64,000 bases of DNA from Sipunculus nudus. Lineage: Eukaryota; Annelida; Sipuncula; Golfingiida; Sipunculidae. Shown here in pieces: positions 12,496 through 26,189 of the stretch. The stretch spans positions 39,996,362-40,060,361 of the forward strand of contig CM049307.1 of the NCBI GenBank assembly GCA_026874595.1, read 5' to 3'. The number at the start of each line of letters is the position of its first letter. Position 1 is the stretch's first letter. The position numbers were made by a program, and so were the translations under genes. Below the pieces are notes generated by a model. That model saw only the letters and a list, made by a program, of their open reading frames with translations, had not been told where the DNA came from and did not search any database.

Positions 12496-15400
12496 TCGGC
12501 TTCACAAGACGTTTTTCCTCCTTCTTTCACGGCAGGCTTCATTTTTATAAGGCATCTCTCTTTATCGGGCACTTTCTCCGTATATGGTCGGTTTCGAAAG
12601 ACGTCTGAAAGACTTCCTTATTTTATGTGAATGCATGATTATACGTGACATATCTTACGTTCTCTGAATTTATTCTTCGATGCATTAGTTAAATGCTTTG
12701 CGGGTAATAGGTTTAAGCAGTTTTAGCTGGCATTGCTTATGCATATAAATCGACAGTAGCAAAACATCTACATATGATAACATTGGTGCCTTGCTCCATT
12801 CTTTCCGGTGCCTCCTCATGTCCCTGGTGTCCTATCTCCGTTGATTACCTCCATAATGCGATAAAATGGATTCCATTCTCGTCGTTTCATACAAAAGCAT
12901 TCATAGACCCTGGTAATATGAGAATTATTTTTAATCGCGTCGCCATACCCGTAATCGTTTTAAATGTCATTTTCCACGTTATCTTTGTAATTGAATTCAC
13001 GGCGATAGATGATGGATGTCAGATCTGGAAGCAAGGACATTTTGAAGATCAAGCGTCACTCGAACCGTTAACGTCGATAGACAGGACATCAGAGCGTAAA
13101 TTATTTTAATGAAATAGTAACTTTTTATGCATTTCCGTTGTGTCACTGACCGCGCTATAATATTTACAAACGAACAATCTGATATGAATAAGGAGTATAT
13201 AGAGTGAGATTTTTATGACTCTTTTCACCCAACCTAAATGAATCAACCGCTCATTAGGGATTGTACTTGAAGGATCCAAGATTCTAATTTTTGTTTGCCT
13301 ACAAGCCACAGGTAAATGGACAAGCTGAATTGAAAAGGGTCTGAAAATATAGCCCGCTAATTAGATGTTAATAACGGTTTTCGTTGTCTTTAGCATATCC
13401 ATTGTAAGTGATGCTTTTTTAGGTGTCTAAAGAAATTTGCCCCAAAAATGGCAAGAACGGGCCAGTAGTTGTTAAGATTTGTGATTTAAACACGTAGATT
13501 CCTTCCTCTTCAGCAGTCTGTCTTTTGTCCACATGATGTAAGTAGTTGGGCAGCATGCCCATTACAATATAACTGGTCATTAATGTACCAGATTTGTCTC
13601 TCTTTGGCTGACAGGAATTGTGGGCTACACTACTTTGTGATATAGAATGATATTCTACGAGATCAGACCCTGCAGTGACTGAATTTATTGCTGTCAGATG
13701 ACGCGTCTGTCGAGCTCGTCTGTGGTTGGATTTACTGCGTAATGTCCTACGGCATCTTTGTTATACAAATTTATTGTGTCTTCGTTCTTTGCTCTGTGGT
13801 TCTTAAGTCATGTAATTTTTTTTCAGAAAGTAACACATTTGATAAGTTACAAAAAGTAACACATTTTGTACGTTAAAAAAATTAACACATTTGGTACGTT
13901 ACAAAAATTAACAAATTTGGTACGTAACAAAAAGTAACAAATTTCAATCAGATGTATTACAAGCAGCCCATTAGAGCCCTGTCAGTGAAAAAGATCGCAT
14001 ATATAATTCAGACAAGGAACGCTGGAATCATCTTAGCTGAAGGATACTAAAATAAAGTGATGTATAAAAAATATAAAGCCTTAAAATACATATAATTAGT
14101 TCAAGTATTGTAATATATACCGTAAATAGAAGTAAAAGACATTTGAGAAAAAAATTGTTGTCAATGTATCCTATGATAATGAAAGGTAACTTCTCTTTTA
14201 CATGTCAGTTTTTACTTTGATTTAAAAATAATGAAGAAAATCTCCTTATTGTGCTTCATTCGTGTCTAGTCGCTATAGTACTTACAATAACAAATGTATG
14301 AGTGTTTGTGCGGGACAAGGGGTTTCTCCAGTTTTTTGTGTAAAACAAATGCCGGCAGCACCTAGACAGGCAAATTGAAAGCACCGGCTGAAGCTAGTGG
14401 CTGCTACTAATTTATTTTACAGAGGTACCTTAGCTGCCAATTTATGTCGTCTGAGCTCTGTGATTCAAGCGCTATAAGTCGAAATGATCATTCTTTGTGA
14501 CGTGAAGTAGTCACCTTCTGTTCTTCTTCTATCATACTTCAAGCAGAGCCTCATTATCGTTTTCCTTCGCCTGCCCCTGTAGTCAGGTTAACCACCTTCC
14601 GTGGTCAAAGATTAATCTTTCCCACGTTCTGTGATCAGTACATCGGAGGAAGAATCCTTTTTCCTTGGTCTAGAACACCTCATATGGTCTGAGGTCGGCT
14701 CCGGGACGTCTGTAATATCTCAACCCACAGATATAGAAGCGAACACTTAACATGTTTATGGAATTACCGTGAAGTTGGAAAGTTTGAAACTTAGTCTTCT
14801 TTGCAGTGCTATCTCTAAGCTTCAGGGTCCAGTCATTCTCCAGAATTCTGTTCGTTTTTACTTCACTTCAGATAACAATATCAGGTATTTGAATAAAGGT
14901 TTAAAATATGCAAGCGCGTTCATATGTTCATATGCAAAATTTTCAAGTAGCATTTCTTCATTTATCAACAAGTTGTTGCCATGTGGCAATTCACGCTACA
15001 GCTCTTTTATCCAGATTACACTAGGAACGATGTCCAGAAAAACCTGTTATGAAGAATTTTTTTTCAGTTCCCTCATTAACTGGAAATTTTCCTGATAAAA
15101 TGTTCAAAATAAAAAAAATCGATGTAATCAATGTCCCTATAGGTGCTGTATTACTAGTGATCAATTAGCTAAACACCAACGTTTTAGCGATTAATCTGTA
15201 AAGTCAAAGTTTTCGACATTAAAACTTCGGTCTTATTATATTGTATGAGCCCCGAGCTATTTTAATCATTTTAATCGCATGTGTACGAGCAGCGTGAGCG
15301 ACGTTGAGATGAAGATCGTAACACCAGCCACAAGGTTCGAAAATCCAGACTCCCGCCATGTTATCATGTTTTATTGCCTCTTCGGCCATGATACAGGAAG

Positions 15401-16043
15401 TCGTTAGACTGGCAATTTTCTTCAGATGAAACTCTCTAGGGCTTTCCCGCTCTTACCCTAATAACGTCATGGTTGCGTTTTTCATATACGGTTGGTTGTA
15501 TATGAGGGTGTAACACGTTACCCAACAGTAGGTTTAACGGGACAACAGACTGGAAGACATTCAACTCTCTGTCCGTTAATTCTGACATAAAAACACTTAA
15601 TCACAGACAAGTGAAATCAGAGGTGTTCAGGCGCAATCAAATGTCGCTACGATGCTCTGTAAGATGTCGATTACAGTTAGTTGCTGATGAATGTACCACG
15701 AAAGTCTCCAAAACACGCATGTGGTATTTCTTTTATGTATACTTACTATGAATTAGTGCACGCCTTTATATACACAAAGCCGGTTTTATAGTACTCAGCA
15801 GACACATGTCTCTTTAAATAAGGATGATTTTCTCAACGTATCTTTGTTCTGTCGAGTAAGCTAGTCATGAAGAAAAGAATTCAAGAATACTGTCACTGTC
15901 CGAGCTAATAGTCTTTTCTATAAAGCTCTTTAAATTAATTTAATGTTTCATTGTTCTGTAATAAGTTTATATTTACACATAAGCCGTCTCAGTTTCTTTT
16001 GATTTGTAAGTAGTCATAGGTTGAGTAAAATAAGAGGATTTTA
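12496..16043. other. No gene recognised outside the 26-bp array
   Basis: Frames at 12774-13109 and 14769-15095 are about 110 codons and unrecognised. No splice-supported exon was found. Confidence 0.55.
13831..13947. repeat. 26-bp tandem repeat, about 4.5 copies
   Basis: TAACACATTT/TAACAAATTT starts recur at exactly 26-bp steps (13831, 13857, 13883, 13909, 13935). Units contain GGTACGTTAC or GGTACGTAAC, so GTTAC/GTAAC words alternate in inverted orientation. Confidence 0.9.
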
Positions 16044-16869
16044 GTTTAATTCTTATCGTTGTATATATCTTTCGAAAAAAGTTCTTATTTTTAAATAACT
16101 TGTGTTTCAACTTGTGTTTGCTTTGAATTTCCTTATACATTGCAGACATCTGATATAACTAAGTCATAAGTCATATATATTCTTGCTCTTAACAAATTCG
16201 AATTTACAATTTCCCTACCTGCCTCATATATTAAATCTATTGAATCTAAACAATAACATGCACAGGTTTTCTTCAAATTGCCTCGAAAGTGTTTTAAATT
16301 TAGCTTCTTTCTTAACTGACTTGAACTTTGCCCAGTTGTTGAGTCATGGTCAAATTTATTAATTCCGCTTTCATCTTTAAGATCACTTCCAGAACACCGC
16401 GTGAGTCGTCAAATATGCTTTTTGCATTGTGGAAATGTTTGCTTCTACTTTTGTTTGTTTAATTCTTATCGTTGTATATATCTTTCGAAAAAAGTTCTTA
16501 TTTTTAAATAACTTGTGTTTCAACTTGTGTTTGCTTTGAATTTCCTTATACATTGCAGACATCTGATATAACTAAGTCATAAGTCATATATATTCTTGCT
16601 CTTAACAAATTCGAATTTACAATTTCCCTACCTGCCTCATATATTAAATCTATTGAATCTAAACAATAACATGCACAGGTTTTCTTCAAATTGCCTCGAA
16701 AGTGTTTTAAATTTAGCTTCTTTCTTAACTGACTTGAACTTTGCCCAGTTGTTGAGTCATGGTCAAATTTATTAATTCCGCTTTCATCTTTAAGATCACT
16801 TCCAGAACACCGCGTGAGTCGTCAAATATGCTTTTTGCATTGTGGAAATGTTTGCTTCTACTTTTGTTT
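16044..16869. repeat. 413-bp tandem duplication, two apparently identical copies
   Basis: Copy 1 is 16044-16456 and copy 2 is 16457-16869. I read them side by side and found no difference. The match extends three bases further (GTT) before diverging at 16873. A stretch without stops on the - strand (16546-16821, and 16133-16408 in copy 1) has no start codon and no recognisable product. Confidence 0.92.
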
Positions 16870-19604
16870 GTTAAGTTCGACAAGCACTCTATATATGTGC
16901 TTTTCTTCATAATAATTGGGTTAAACACTTGATGTACTCATAAATACTTCTAAAATAGTGTTTAACTCTAAAAGAATCGGTATCTGTTATCCTTCCTCCG
17001 ACCAACAGCATGGGATATTGTGCAACAGTGGCAGTATATGTTCTGGTCTGAACTTTTAAGTTCACTATGAAATTTCCTACCTAAACTCACTTCATAAATA
17101 TCCACCAGCGAGCTATATTTTTGTCACTCCTACTTTAAATGACATAGGAGAAAACATGAACTACCTTTAATAGCGAAATGATGGAGAAGATGCTGAATAG
17201 TTTAGGAGAATATCAGACTATGTAATAAAAGGGGAAAGCATGGTTGGTCTGTTAAATATATGATATATAGTTTGTATGATTTTGTATTTAAGATTAAATA
17301 TAAACAGCAATACATACTATACCTTCAAATTTATACAAACATCAGATATTTCGTCAATGGATATTCTTTTTGAATTTTAATATCTTTACCTATTTCACAA
17401 GACTTTTATATTAATGCCATCTGCATTTACATTTCTTGCCCGATCGTTGCCACTGTAACACTACGTGATATTGGACCATTTTATTACAACTTACATGTCC
17501 ATAGGTATGGATCATATAATGTGGTCAGACCTAAACTATGTTTGTACACGACCTTGGTCCTATATTGTCCAATTTTATCAGTTCAACAAGAAGGGAGCAA
17601 TTATTAATGAAACTCACTTTAGCCCTAAGTTTACAGTTTGTGCTCGGCAATCGTAAATATTATTTTAACATATCCTCTTTATCTCTGATTGGTTCTACTT
17701 TGACATAACTCTTATTGTGATAGGGTCTGCAGTTCCATTGAGCGATGTGGCCAGTTATTTCTCTGTATAGTGTATGTAACAGTAATTGTAAAAGTATTTG
17801 CGAATAACCTAAGGCCTCTTCACCGAACGAATTTATCTTGGCTACTTGTTCCGGCAGCATTTGTTTTGTTCTCAATAGTTACACAACGACCAAACGGTGT
17901 GTGTTTTTATCATATAAGCATATATGAACCGTTTGCTTACTCCTGTAGGCGATAGGGAATAAGCTTGCACCGGGTGCAATAAGCCACTTCACATATATAG
18001 GTTATTCATTTTTCAAACCGATGTTATTGTCTTTTATTTCATGTTTCTTCATGTTTCTTCTTTCGGAGTTGTTGTGCATGCGCACGGTCGGAGCCCTAGT
18101 CACAAATCCTGTTAAAGTAAACAGAAACACGTGGACTGTTTTTACTCAAAAACAGAACATTATCAACGTATACAACAGGTGAATTAGAGTCCATATGCAG
18201 GAATTGTTTTGCTGGGAAACAATTGTATTCAGGAAAAATGCATTTATGTGAGATAAATGCACATTGCAAATTAGTATGTACCTTTAATATAAACACTGAT
18301 ATGAAAAAGAAAAAATAGCAATGAACAGGTAATTTTTACAAAATAATTTTGCCTGGTGTAATTTCATCAAATGTTCACGAAATTCCTGAAATGCAAATAT
18401 ATGCTGCGGTAAAGTATACGTCATACTGACATTTAAACTCGACAAAAAGCGATACGATGTTGTGAAACTTGCTCACAAGGGAAAAAGCAAACGTAAGCTT
18501 CCCATTACCCAGCTTCTGGAACCACATAATTGTTGACTAAAGATAGCACTGTTATCATACCGCTATTTCTGTGTTCAGCATTTTAGATTTACAACTCTGA
18601 AAATTTACCATTTACAAGGTGTATAGCGAAATCAAACACCACGCAGGTAGAGCAGGATTATATTTCAATGAACATTTCCTAAACAGAACGCCTTTTTAGA
18701 TCCTATGGAAGATATAATATACGAATTCAACGTATTTTCCCTTGTCTCCCTTGACGGGACTCAGATAATATATTTTTCTGTGAATTGTGTTTAGTAAAAT
18801 TTATTGTTTTTTTCACCGCATAAGACCTGTTATCCATATTAAACGATTCGTTTCCTCCTCTGTCCATATATAGGGATTATTATAATAGCATTATATTCAC
18901 TGTATCTTGTTCCAATTAATTCATTGTTACATCATCGGGCATAAATAGTGATAAATTGTAGTTTCCTTTAAACTATAGGGATGTAGAATATGTACTATTT
19001 GTTAGATTAAAATCAGAAAAAATAATTATACATGTAACATCAAAATTTTGCCGAGTTTAGGGTCTGATACTGGCGACGATGCCTGTCTCAGTAGACTTAT
19101 AGCTGGTTTATTTTAACTGTTTATTTTCTGTTCATTCTTGCGTATACGCATGCTAGTAGTTTGTGTTCTACAAATGGGCCCTTCATTACCTGTTCAGCCA
19201 TATATTCATGGGATCAGGAAAATTCTAGCGATCTGAAGGCAGATGGCATTAAACAACTTTTCTATGAGCAGACACAAGCAAGGTTATATCTATGATTAAT
19301 ACTTTTTTCAACCTTTGACAGTCGCTGTCGTGCCGATGGGGAGTGAATTTTATGTTAGGGTACAAATATGACCTACAACGAAGGTACCGTGTGTACTAAT
19401 AAATCCTCCCCACGCAATGATATAAAGCCCTTCAGTATCCTAAATATAAGGAACTCCGTTTCTATTAAATACAACTTGCACAACAATTACAGGTTTCTAA
19501 GCTTGTAGGCGTTTTCTGTGGAATCATTTAAAGTCTTCGGTGATGGAATGTTTAACACAACGCATTTTATCTTCTGCGTCGTTTAATTTTAAGAAAACCG
19601 TTTA

Positions 19605-19607
<3 letters not shown>

Positions 19608-19640
<33 letters not shown>
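19608..19640. repeat. (CT)n microsatellite
   Basis: About 15 CT units in a pyrimidine-rich stretch. Confidence 0.9.
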
Positions 19641-19643
<3 letters not shown>

Positions 19644-21991
19644 GTAATTTATTTTTCTCATGAAAACCGCACCCGTCTTGTTTAAGACAGATAGTTCAAG
19701 CTTTATTTTTTCTCATTAGTGCCATTTGACTTACAAGAAAAAGACTAATTTACCTGACCTCAGTTCTTTTTAAAGTCGCACATGCATCTGCGTATTGTCG
19801 TGTTTTATGTCACATGTCTAGCAATCTTTTTTGGGTAATGCTTCCAATAGAAGGCCTGAGATATCCCATTAGAGTTCTGTTCTCTATTCATTATTCTCCG
19901 GATAATTCAACGAATCAAATTCAATTTTAAATCGACGTATTTGACTCTGAGTTCAGGGATCTAACTGTTGATAAATCTTTTTTTTCAAGTCTCCATGATT
20001 TAATGTCTTTTTCTAATCCGGTTTTACAATATATCACAAACTTTGCCCTTTTCTGATGCACTTTTGAAAGGCCTTATTATATTTATAACAAGCTAGCATC
20101 TCAGTGATATCTCATCTTGAACAGTTTGACCTTTCCCATAGAAACTGCCATGATTACTGTTGACATTTGCAACCTTTGCAATATATTTCATGATTTCATG
20201 GCTGCCTTTCTGGCACATACTTTTCTAGCATAACGATCAGAGAGCTGTTGTGATGGATATCTTTTTAATACTTAACGGGAGACATGCTTTACGAGAACGT
20301 GGGAATTTAAAGTTTTCTTATCAATTCCTTTGGTACATTCGTGATAATTCGTGCAAGATATATGTGCGGCAAGAAGTGTTAGTATTATTGATAAATGATT
20401 AAATAATTCCCACAAAAACAGTAATCTCCTGTCGAATAAAGCCTAAAAATCTTCTCATATATATAAATAGCGGTTTTAGATATTAATATGTTTGACCAAA
20501 ATCTCACTTGCTGGCAATTCGATTAAAGCAATGCCTAAAGGTTCCCGGGATTAATGAATTTGTAAAGATGATATTTGTTGGTATATTTGGTGATCTACCC
20601 ATTGAAAGTTAAGGGCTTATAAGCTATATTTTCAGATCAATGATAATTGACATATGGATAAGCATATTAATACGTTGAATTTACATGCGTAAGGTCCTTG
20701 TATCTTATGAAAATATCAAACAGCTATTTATATTTTTAACCATATATAAAGGAAAGCATCCATAATATGTGGAATATCTATTCACTTTAGTCCGAAACTG
20801 CTTTATATTAAAAAAGGGACACGATTTCATCCAAGCCTCCTTTAGCGGTAACGGTTGTATAATGTAGGCTTGAACCACACCAAACATTCCGATTCCGGGG
20901 TGAAAAAGTCTAGTTAACCAGATAACAATGAGAACTATACGTCTTATAACCATTGGTAGAATCGGTTAACGATACTAGTATGTGATGTTTCATTTTTATT
21001 ATCACATACTTTTCTAATTTTAACTTTCATACATTTCAGATCTTATACATGTAAATTGATATATTGATTAGGAAAGGGATGGTTTGTCTATGTGGATTCC
21101 TGTGTTATAAAACCACATCGTCGCCCTATTTGTACTTAACAGCGGGTAAGATACGAGACTAGTACCATTCTTACACCTAACAGAATGCTGAATGGTGCTT
21201 ATAAACCACCGGAACGACTTGGGTCCCTGTTTTTGGTGAAAGGAATGCCCTGTTTGTCAGGATAGGATGGCCAGGACACTGTCTTGGTCGTAACGTCAAC
21301 CGGTCGTATATCGCACATCTACGTTTTTTTACGACTTCTTGTATTGTGTCGTATCTATTTTATGCTATTTTGTCCCTTACATCACTGACATGGTGTTATT
21401 TCTTTCTTGTCACACGTCTGTCATCGCAAATAATTTTGCCTTCTTTCCACTTTGGGAATTCACTACGGTCCATTACACTTCCAAATCTAACTATTTACGG
21501 TCTTCCAAGTGTCGCTCGTAAAGCTTTCAACAACTGTTTTTGTATGGTATGGAAGGAAAGTCGTTTCTTTGCACGGATTACCAGTGGTTTTGTTTTCTTT
21601 ACAACTAACTTTAGATAAATAAAATGAAACTAGAATGATTCATAAAGTATTTTTCGGCTGACAAGTTTGAAGAATAGTATACATATTACTTTGTGTCAGA
21701 AAAATGCAATATACACTAGAACAGCAATGGTGTGTTGATTCCTGCATTGCCCTTGTCTGGCATTCATATAAAAACAGAATATCATAAGTTAAAATAAAAA
21801 ATCCGCCTCTTTAATTCTGTTACCTTGGATACAACCATTTTCTATTAATTATTATAGATAAGGTATTTATCAGTTAATCGTGTTTTTGTCTGAAGGTAAT
21901 TTATCAAAGAAAATCTTTTTGTGCGTAAAGCCGAAAGGAAAGTATATGATTTCCGTATGATTCACTCTAAAAGACTAGGCGTACTTCAGTC

Positions 21992-22300
21992 ATGAAGTTC
22001 ACAACAAAGGAAAAAACAATGATTATCTCTTCTGTCAAGGCAGAAATCAATAATTTCTCCAGTCTGGAGGAGTTACTGTACACCCTAAACTTTTCCAGTT
22101 ATGCTTTTAAGAGAATGGCATATTTAGTCGATCAGTGCAAGGTTATGGCTGATATTATGAACACCTCAAAGGATGTGTTTGGTGTCAAATTTTTAAATAT
22201 ATTCAAAGGTGTAAACACTTTGTCCCTTTTTAACAGTGTTAACATGGCATACAACTTCCTTTTTGCATATCATATTAACGTTCACATCCGAATCACATAG
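21992..22300 (+). other. Unrecognised 102-codon open frame
   Basis: An ATG-started frame whose first 60 residues have a protein-like composition (MKFTTKEKTMIISSVKAEIN, later EELLYTLNFSSYAFKRMAYL). The end runs towards a (TA)n tract and the last residues look non-coding. I recognise no family. It could be a decayed transposon or gene fragment, or chance. Confidence 0.15.
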
Positions 22301-22323
22301 GCACATACACAATGTGTATATAA

Positions 22324-22326
<3 letters not shown>

Positions 22327-22386
<60 letters not shown>
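22327..22386. repeat. (TA)n microsatellite
   Basis: About 29 TA units. The tyrosine/isoleucine-rich frames on both strands here are translations of the repeat. Confidence 0.95.
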
Positions 22387-22389
<3 letters not shown>

Positions 22390-23638
22390 CAGTGTTTATT
22401 GTCAGCTTGTTTTCATAGTATGTACTACAGAAATGTTGAAGTCGTAAGTACAGCTTTACAGCTGCGCTCACGCATGAGGTACAACATGAAATGATCGTAT
22501 GCGTATTTAGTTCGTTCAATAAAGCTGGATTAATCTTGGGTTACTGGGTTTGTTGAGGGTGCCATGGTCCAGGTGTCTGTTGTGTTGATTGGGATTTATC
22601 GGATTACTTGGTGTTGCACAGCAGGTGCTTTGCGCTGTGTTTACATGTGGTTGTTAGTTCGCTTCTATTATTCAATGAGCTCTGTTCTGGTCTGCATATG
22701 ATGAATTTTTTTCCGTGGTGCATTAATAACATTTTTGTTTTGTTTTGTTAGAGTATACCTTACGTTCAGCTAGTATTTACCAACAGGTAATTGATACTGA
22801 TCAGGCGATCGCACGCTTCTGACAGGAGACTACACCCTACTATAACCTTACTATAAATTGCGGTAATGGTTATACTACCCTATATTTTGCCCATAAACGT
22901 CACCTTAAAAAGGCACTAAACTCCGCAGCTAGATTCTCGCCTGGATGCGGTCCTCGTGTCGCTTCCCCGCTACTTAATTGAACCCTGAGAGCTTTCTTTC
23001 TCCCAGTTTCTCGAAACCACTCTACACACTAAAACCCGTATGGAACAAGCCGGGTCACGGAGATCCCATCGCACGGATAGTCTCTGTGAGTGTAGTAGGT
23101 AATCATTTTGATTAATATTCTGTAGCTAGACATGCAAAGCGTTATAAGTGAGTAATAATGGACCAGTCACTTCACGTCAGCCAACCAATGTAAAATGAAG
23201 AAGTTCTGATGTTCTGTGGCTTACTTTCTGCATTCTCTAACTATTCGAGCTGCAGACATCTGTATAATTTAAAACTGTCGCCACTGATCTGGTCGCCATA
23301 TTCCTCAGATAAAGAACATCGGTACACGTGGATCCTACACGTGGAAGTACATTATCAGAAACATCGGGTTCGGTCAAATAAGTCTGTATTTATATATATA
23401 TGGTTGTGAATATCCTATACACATTATTGTGATTGGGAAAAATATATTTCTTAACTTCCGATGCACCCTGATTTGAATTAAAGTTTTCAAATATATTTAA
23501 ATATATTTATTTTATTTTACTGTATTCATGCATGTATTCATCAATTTTCACAAGGACGGTGTGTTTTTATTCTTAACTCTTTAGTTTTTCCTGGCAGATT
23601 ATTCCTTTTTATTAGTTATATCTATTAAAGTTATTTCG

Positions 23639-23640
<2 letters not shown>

Positions 23641-23678
<38 letters not shown>
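23641..23678. repeat. (TA)n microsatellite
   Basis: About 19 uninterrupted TA units. Confidence 0.95.
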
Positions 23679-23680
<2 letters not shown>

Positions 23681-25054
23681 TATATACCCCAAATGACGAC
23701 AGCTTTCATTCCTTTTCGTGTGTTTCCCTTTTCATCTTTTGTTACATAAACAGTTCTGGGTTCCTCTTGTAAGGACATGATCCGTTATGTCATAGTGGTG
23801 TCATAGTTATTCGAGTAATTGAGTCGTAATTTCGATAAAGTGCCCGAGACTATAATTTTTGCCAGTTTCAGTCCTACAGTATAATTAAAACCCTTTAAAA
23901 GAGAGTGTCCCTTGATAATAGCCTCGGCCGAACTGTTTGCGCTTTATATACTTAAATAATTGGTGTCTTCTTTGTCATATATACCAAATAACAACTTCCA
24001 GACAAATAAAATCAGAACATAATATCCTATGCGTGGAGCTTCACCGATGGGAAAAACCCGAAATTGAAAGGAAACCACCAGCGGAGTCGGTAAATTTATA
24101 CAGAAGATAAAAGAGATACTCGAGGACAAGGAACCAATTCTTACTGACCAGACAAAGGTCTGACGTGCGTTATGAACCCGGACCTGCCGACTGATTACAA
24201 GAGAAAACTATATACACTGAGGACCCGCCAACAGTCCAGACCTGTCAGTCATGAAGGCTGTTATATCCAGGAAGGTAATATTACCGAGTGGTCTTATATT
24301 TGTCCACCCCTTTCTACACTGGGACTTTATTGTATAAATCCTACATTCGGCAAAAATGAGGACAGATGTATATATCAGGGTATATCATATACCTCATCTA
24401 AGTTTTTAACCACATTTCTTTCTTCTCTCTTCTTCTCCCAAATGGTCCTTATAGTGCGGCGGCTAATGGAAAAATCGTGCAAATTGTGATAAAAGTACCA
24501 AATTTGGTACAGTTGTAGTATTTTACACTGGTTTTCGTTTAAGAAATAGTTCCACGAAATATTCATGGTATTTCAGGGGTGGATCCTGCAATCACTTTGG
24601 GGGTACCGATAGATAAATTAAATAATTGATAAATAATGTCTAATCTAAAAGTGTTAGATCAAGGCCTTTATTTTGCAGTACATAGAATACAGAAGTCTGC
24701 TGATGCTAAAACTTTACTTTCTAGTGAAGTTAATTCAGTTTAACAAGCGACCAGATTAATGGAGCAGGATGTATTTATTTATCAGTATTGTGCAGAACTA
24801 ACGCGATTTAGCACGCCTTTTAATTTTGTTAACATGTATATATCGCAAACATGTTTCATTTTAATTATAACAAACATAGGCTTACCATTAATTGAATAAT
24901 TCACTTAATAAAGGGTATGGTGACAGCATTAATTATTATATGGATATAATAATAACTGTTTATGTTTGTTAATTAATTAGCTTAATAAAGAGCAAGTTAT
25001 TTATTCAGTAAATGTTTCGGAACTCTGCCTATCTACTGTTCCTGTTCATATGAG

Positions 25055-25565
25055 GGCTTTAGACCTATAGAATTACAGACCTGTCAGAATTCCAATATGG
25101 CCACCACAGCCCAATCGCTGATTTTCTTTCGCACGTGATAACTCAACAACAACAACATACTTCAGCTGTCCAAAATTCACAGGGATCATTGGTGCCTATA
25201 CGGACAGAATCCCTCTCCAAAAACAGACATGTCAGAATTCCAATATGGCTCCCAGAGCACAATTGGCGATATTCTTTTAAGCACGATATCTCGACAAGAA
25301 CAAGCTTGATCTATCTCATTTACACAGAGATGATTGGTACCTATAACGGCTCCATCTCTATCGAATCGCAGACCTGTCGGAATTCCAATATGGCCACCAG
25401 AGCACTATCGTTGATTTCCTTTCGCAACAATATGCTTGATCTTTCTCAAATTCACAGGGATCATTGGTGCCTATAAGGGCTTCTGACCTATTACAGGTCA
25501 CAGACTTGCTCAAAATCAAATATGGCCAATAGACTAAGGTCCGTGATTTTCTATTGCACACATTA
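25055..25565. repeat. 145-bp tandem repeat, about 3.5 copies
   Basis: Units start with GACCTGTCAGAATTCCAATA at 25078 and recur at 25226, 25371 and, in decayed form, 25503. Spacing is 148, 145 and 132 bp. Each unit also carries a CACAGGGATCATTGGTGCCT segment. The frames open across it have no recognisable protein and are taken as by-products of repetition. Confidence 0.8.
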
Positions 25566-25726
25566 TTTCAGACATATCTCCTTTAATATTATATAAACCA
25601 GTAGGATTTTTTCCCTCATGCATATGGATAAAAACCTGTTTCTGTTTGTCATATTTTTCAACTTAAATTTAATTTTTCCTCTATGTAAACTAGTCCAGCA
25701 CTAGCAGAAATGCTAATGCAGATATG

Positions 25727-26160
25727 GCAACATGGAATGCACATGGACTTAAGAGCAAAATTAAATCAGTAGAAGTTAAAAGAGTTAATAAATAATCACA
25801 GTATAGTATGTATCACTGAGACATGGGCAACCAAGGATGATGAATTTTCTTATGCATTCCACGGGTACTATGGTTATGGAATAGTCAGGAAGAGTACAGG
25901 GAGAGGAGGGTCTTAGTTTACGTGCAACAGAAATTAAAGGGTATTATGGTACCTTAATTAATGAAGATAAAGATTTGGCCATTGTTTGCTGCTATATAGC
26001 ACCAGAAGGTTCATCATTCTATGTGGATGAAGATGAAATAAATGGTATCAACAGGCTGAAAAATTTATTGGTAGATACTTTAGCAGAATTTGATGAATTT
26101 AATTCTCCTTGGTGATTTTAATGCTAGAACTGTAAATATAACAGATATACCAGAAATACC
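25727..26160 (+). pseudogene. LINE endonuclease-domain remnant
   Basis: Translation from 25727 begins ATWNAHGLKSKI, the usual start of the LINE exonuclease-endonuclease-phosphatase fold (W/N-x-x-G-L). After a stop, another frame gives SIVCITETW (ETW at 25818-25826), the conserved glutamate region. Further on come DLAIVCCYIAPEG and, after a frameshift, LLGDFNAR at 26105-26128, which contains the catalytic G-D-F-N motif. The motifs sit in the order expected for this metal-dependent nuclease, which nicks target DNA during retrotransposition. At least two in-frame stops and two frame changes inactivate it. Confidence 0.82.
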
Positions 26161-26189
26161 AGGAGACTTAATTACATGTTTAACTCCTT

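Larger units (their letters stand above)
16870..24482. other. No gene recognised
   Basis: Long AT-rich stretch with the CT and TA microsatellites listed separately. A frame at 24172-24489 has cysteines (GLYCINPTFGKNEDRCIYQG) but no family I know. Confidence 0.55.

Noticed and set aside
16546-16821. 91-codon stop-free stretch on the - strand inside the 413-bp duplication
   Set aside because: No start codon and no recognisable family; this length is expected by chance at this window size, and 413 is not a multiple of three.
22193-22519. Tyrosine/isoleucine-rich frames on both strands
   Set aside because: They are produced by a (TA)n tract.
24573-24606. CAGGGGTGGATCCTGC as the left end of a separate MITE
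   Set aside because: No matching right end with an 8-bp duplication was found; it is better explained as the inner part of the left inverted arm.
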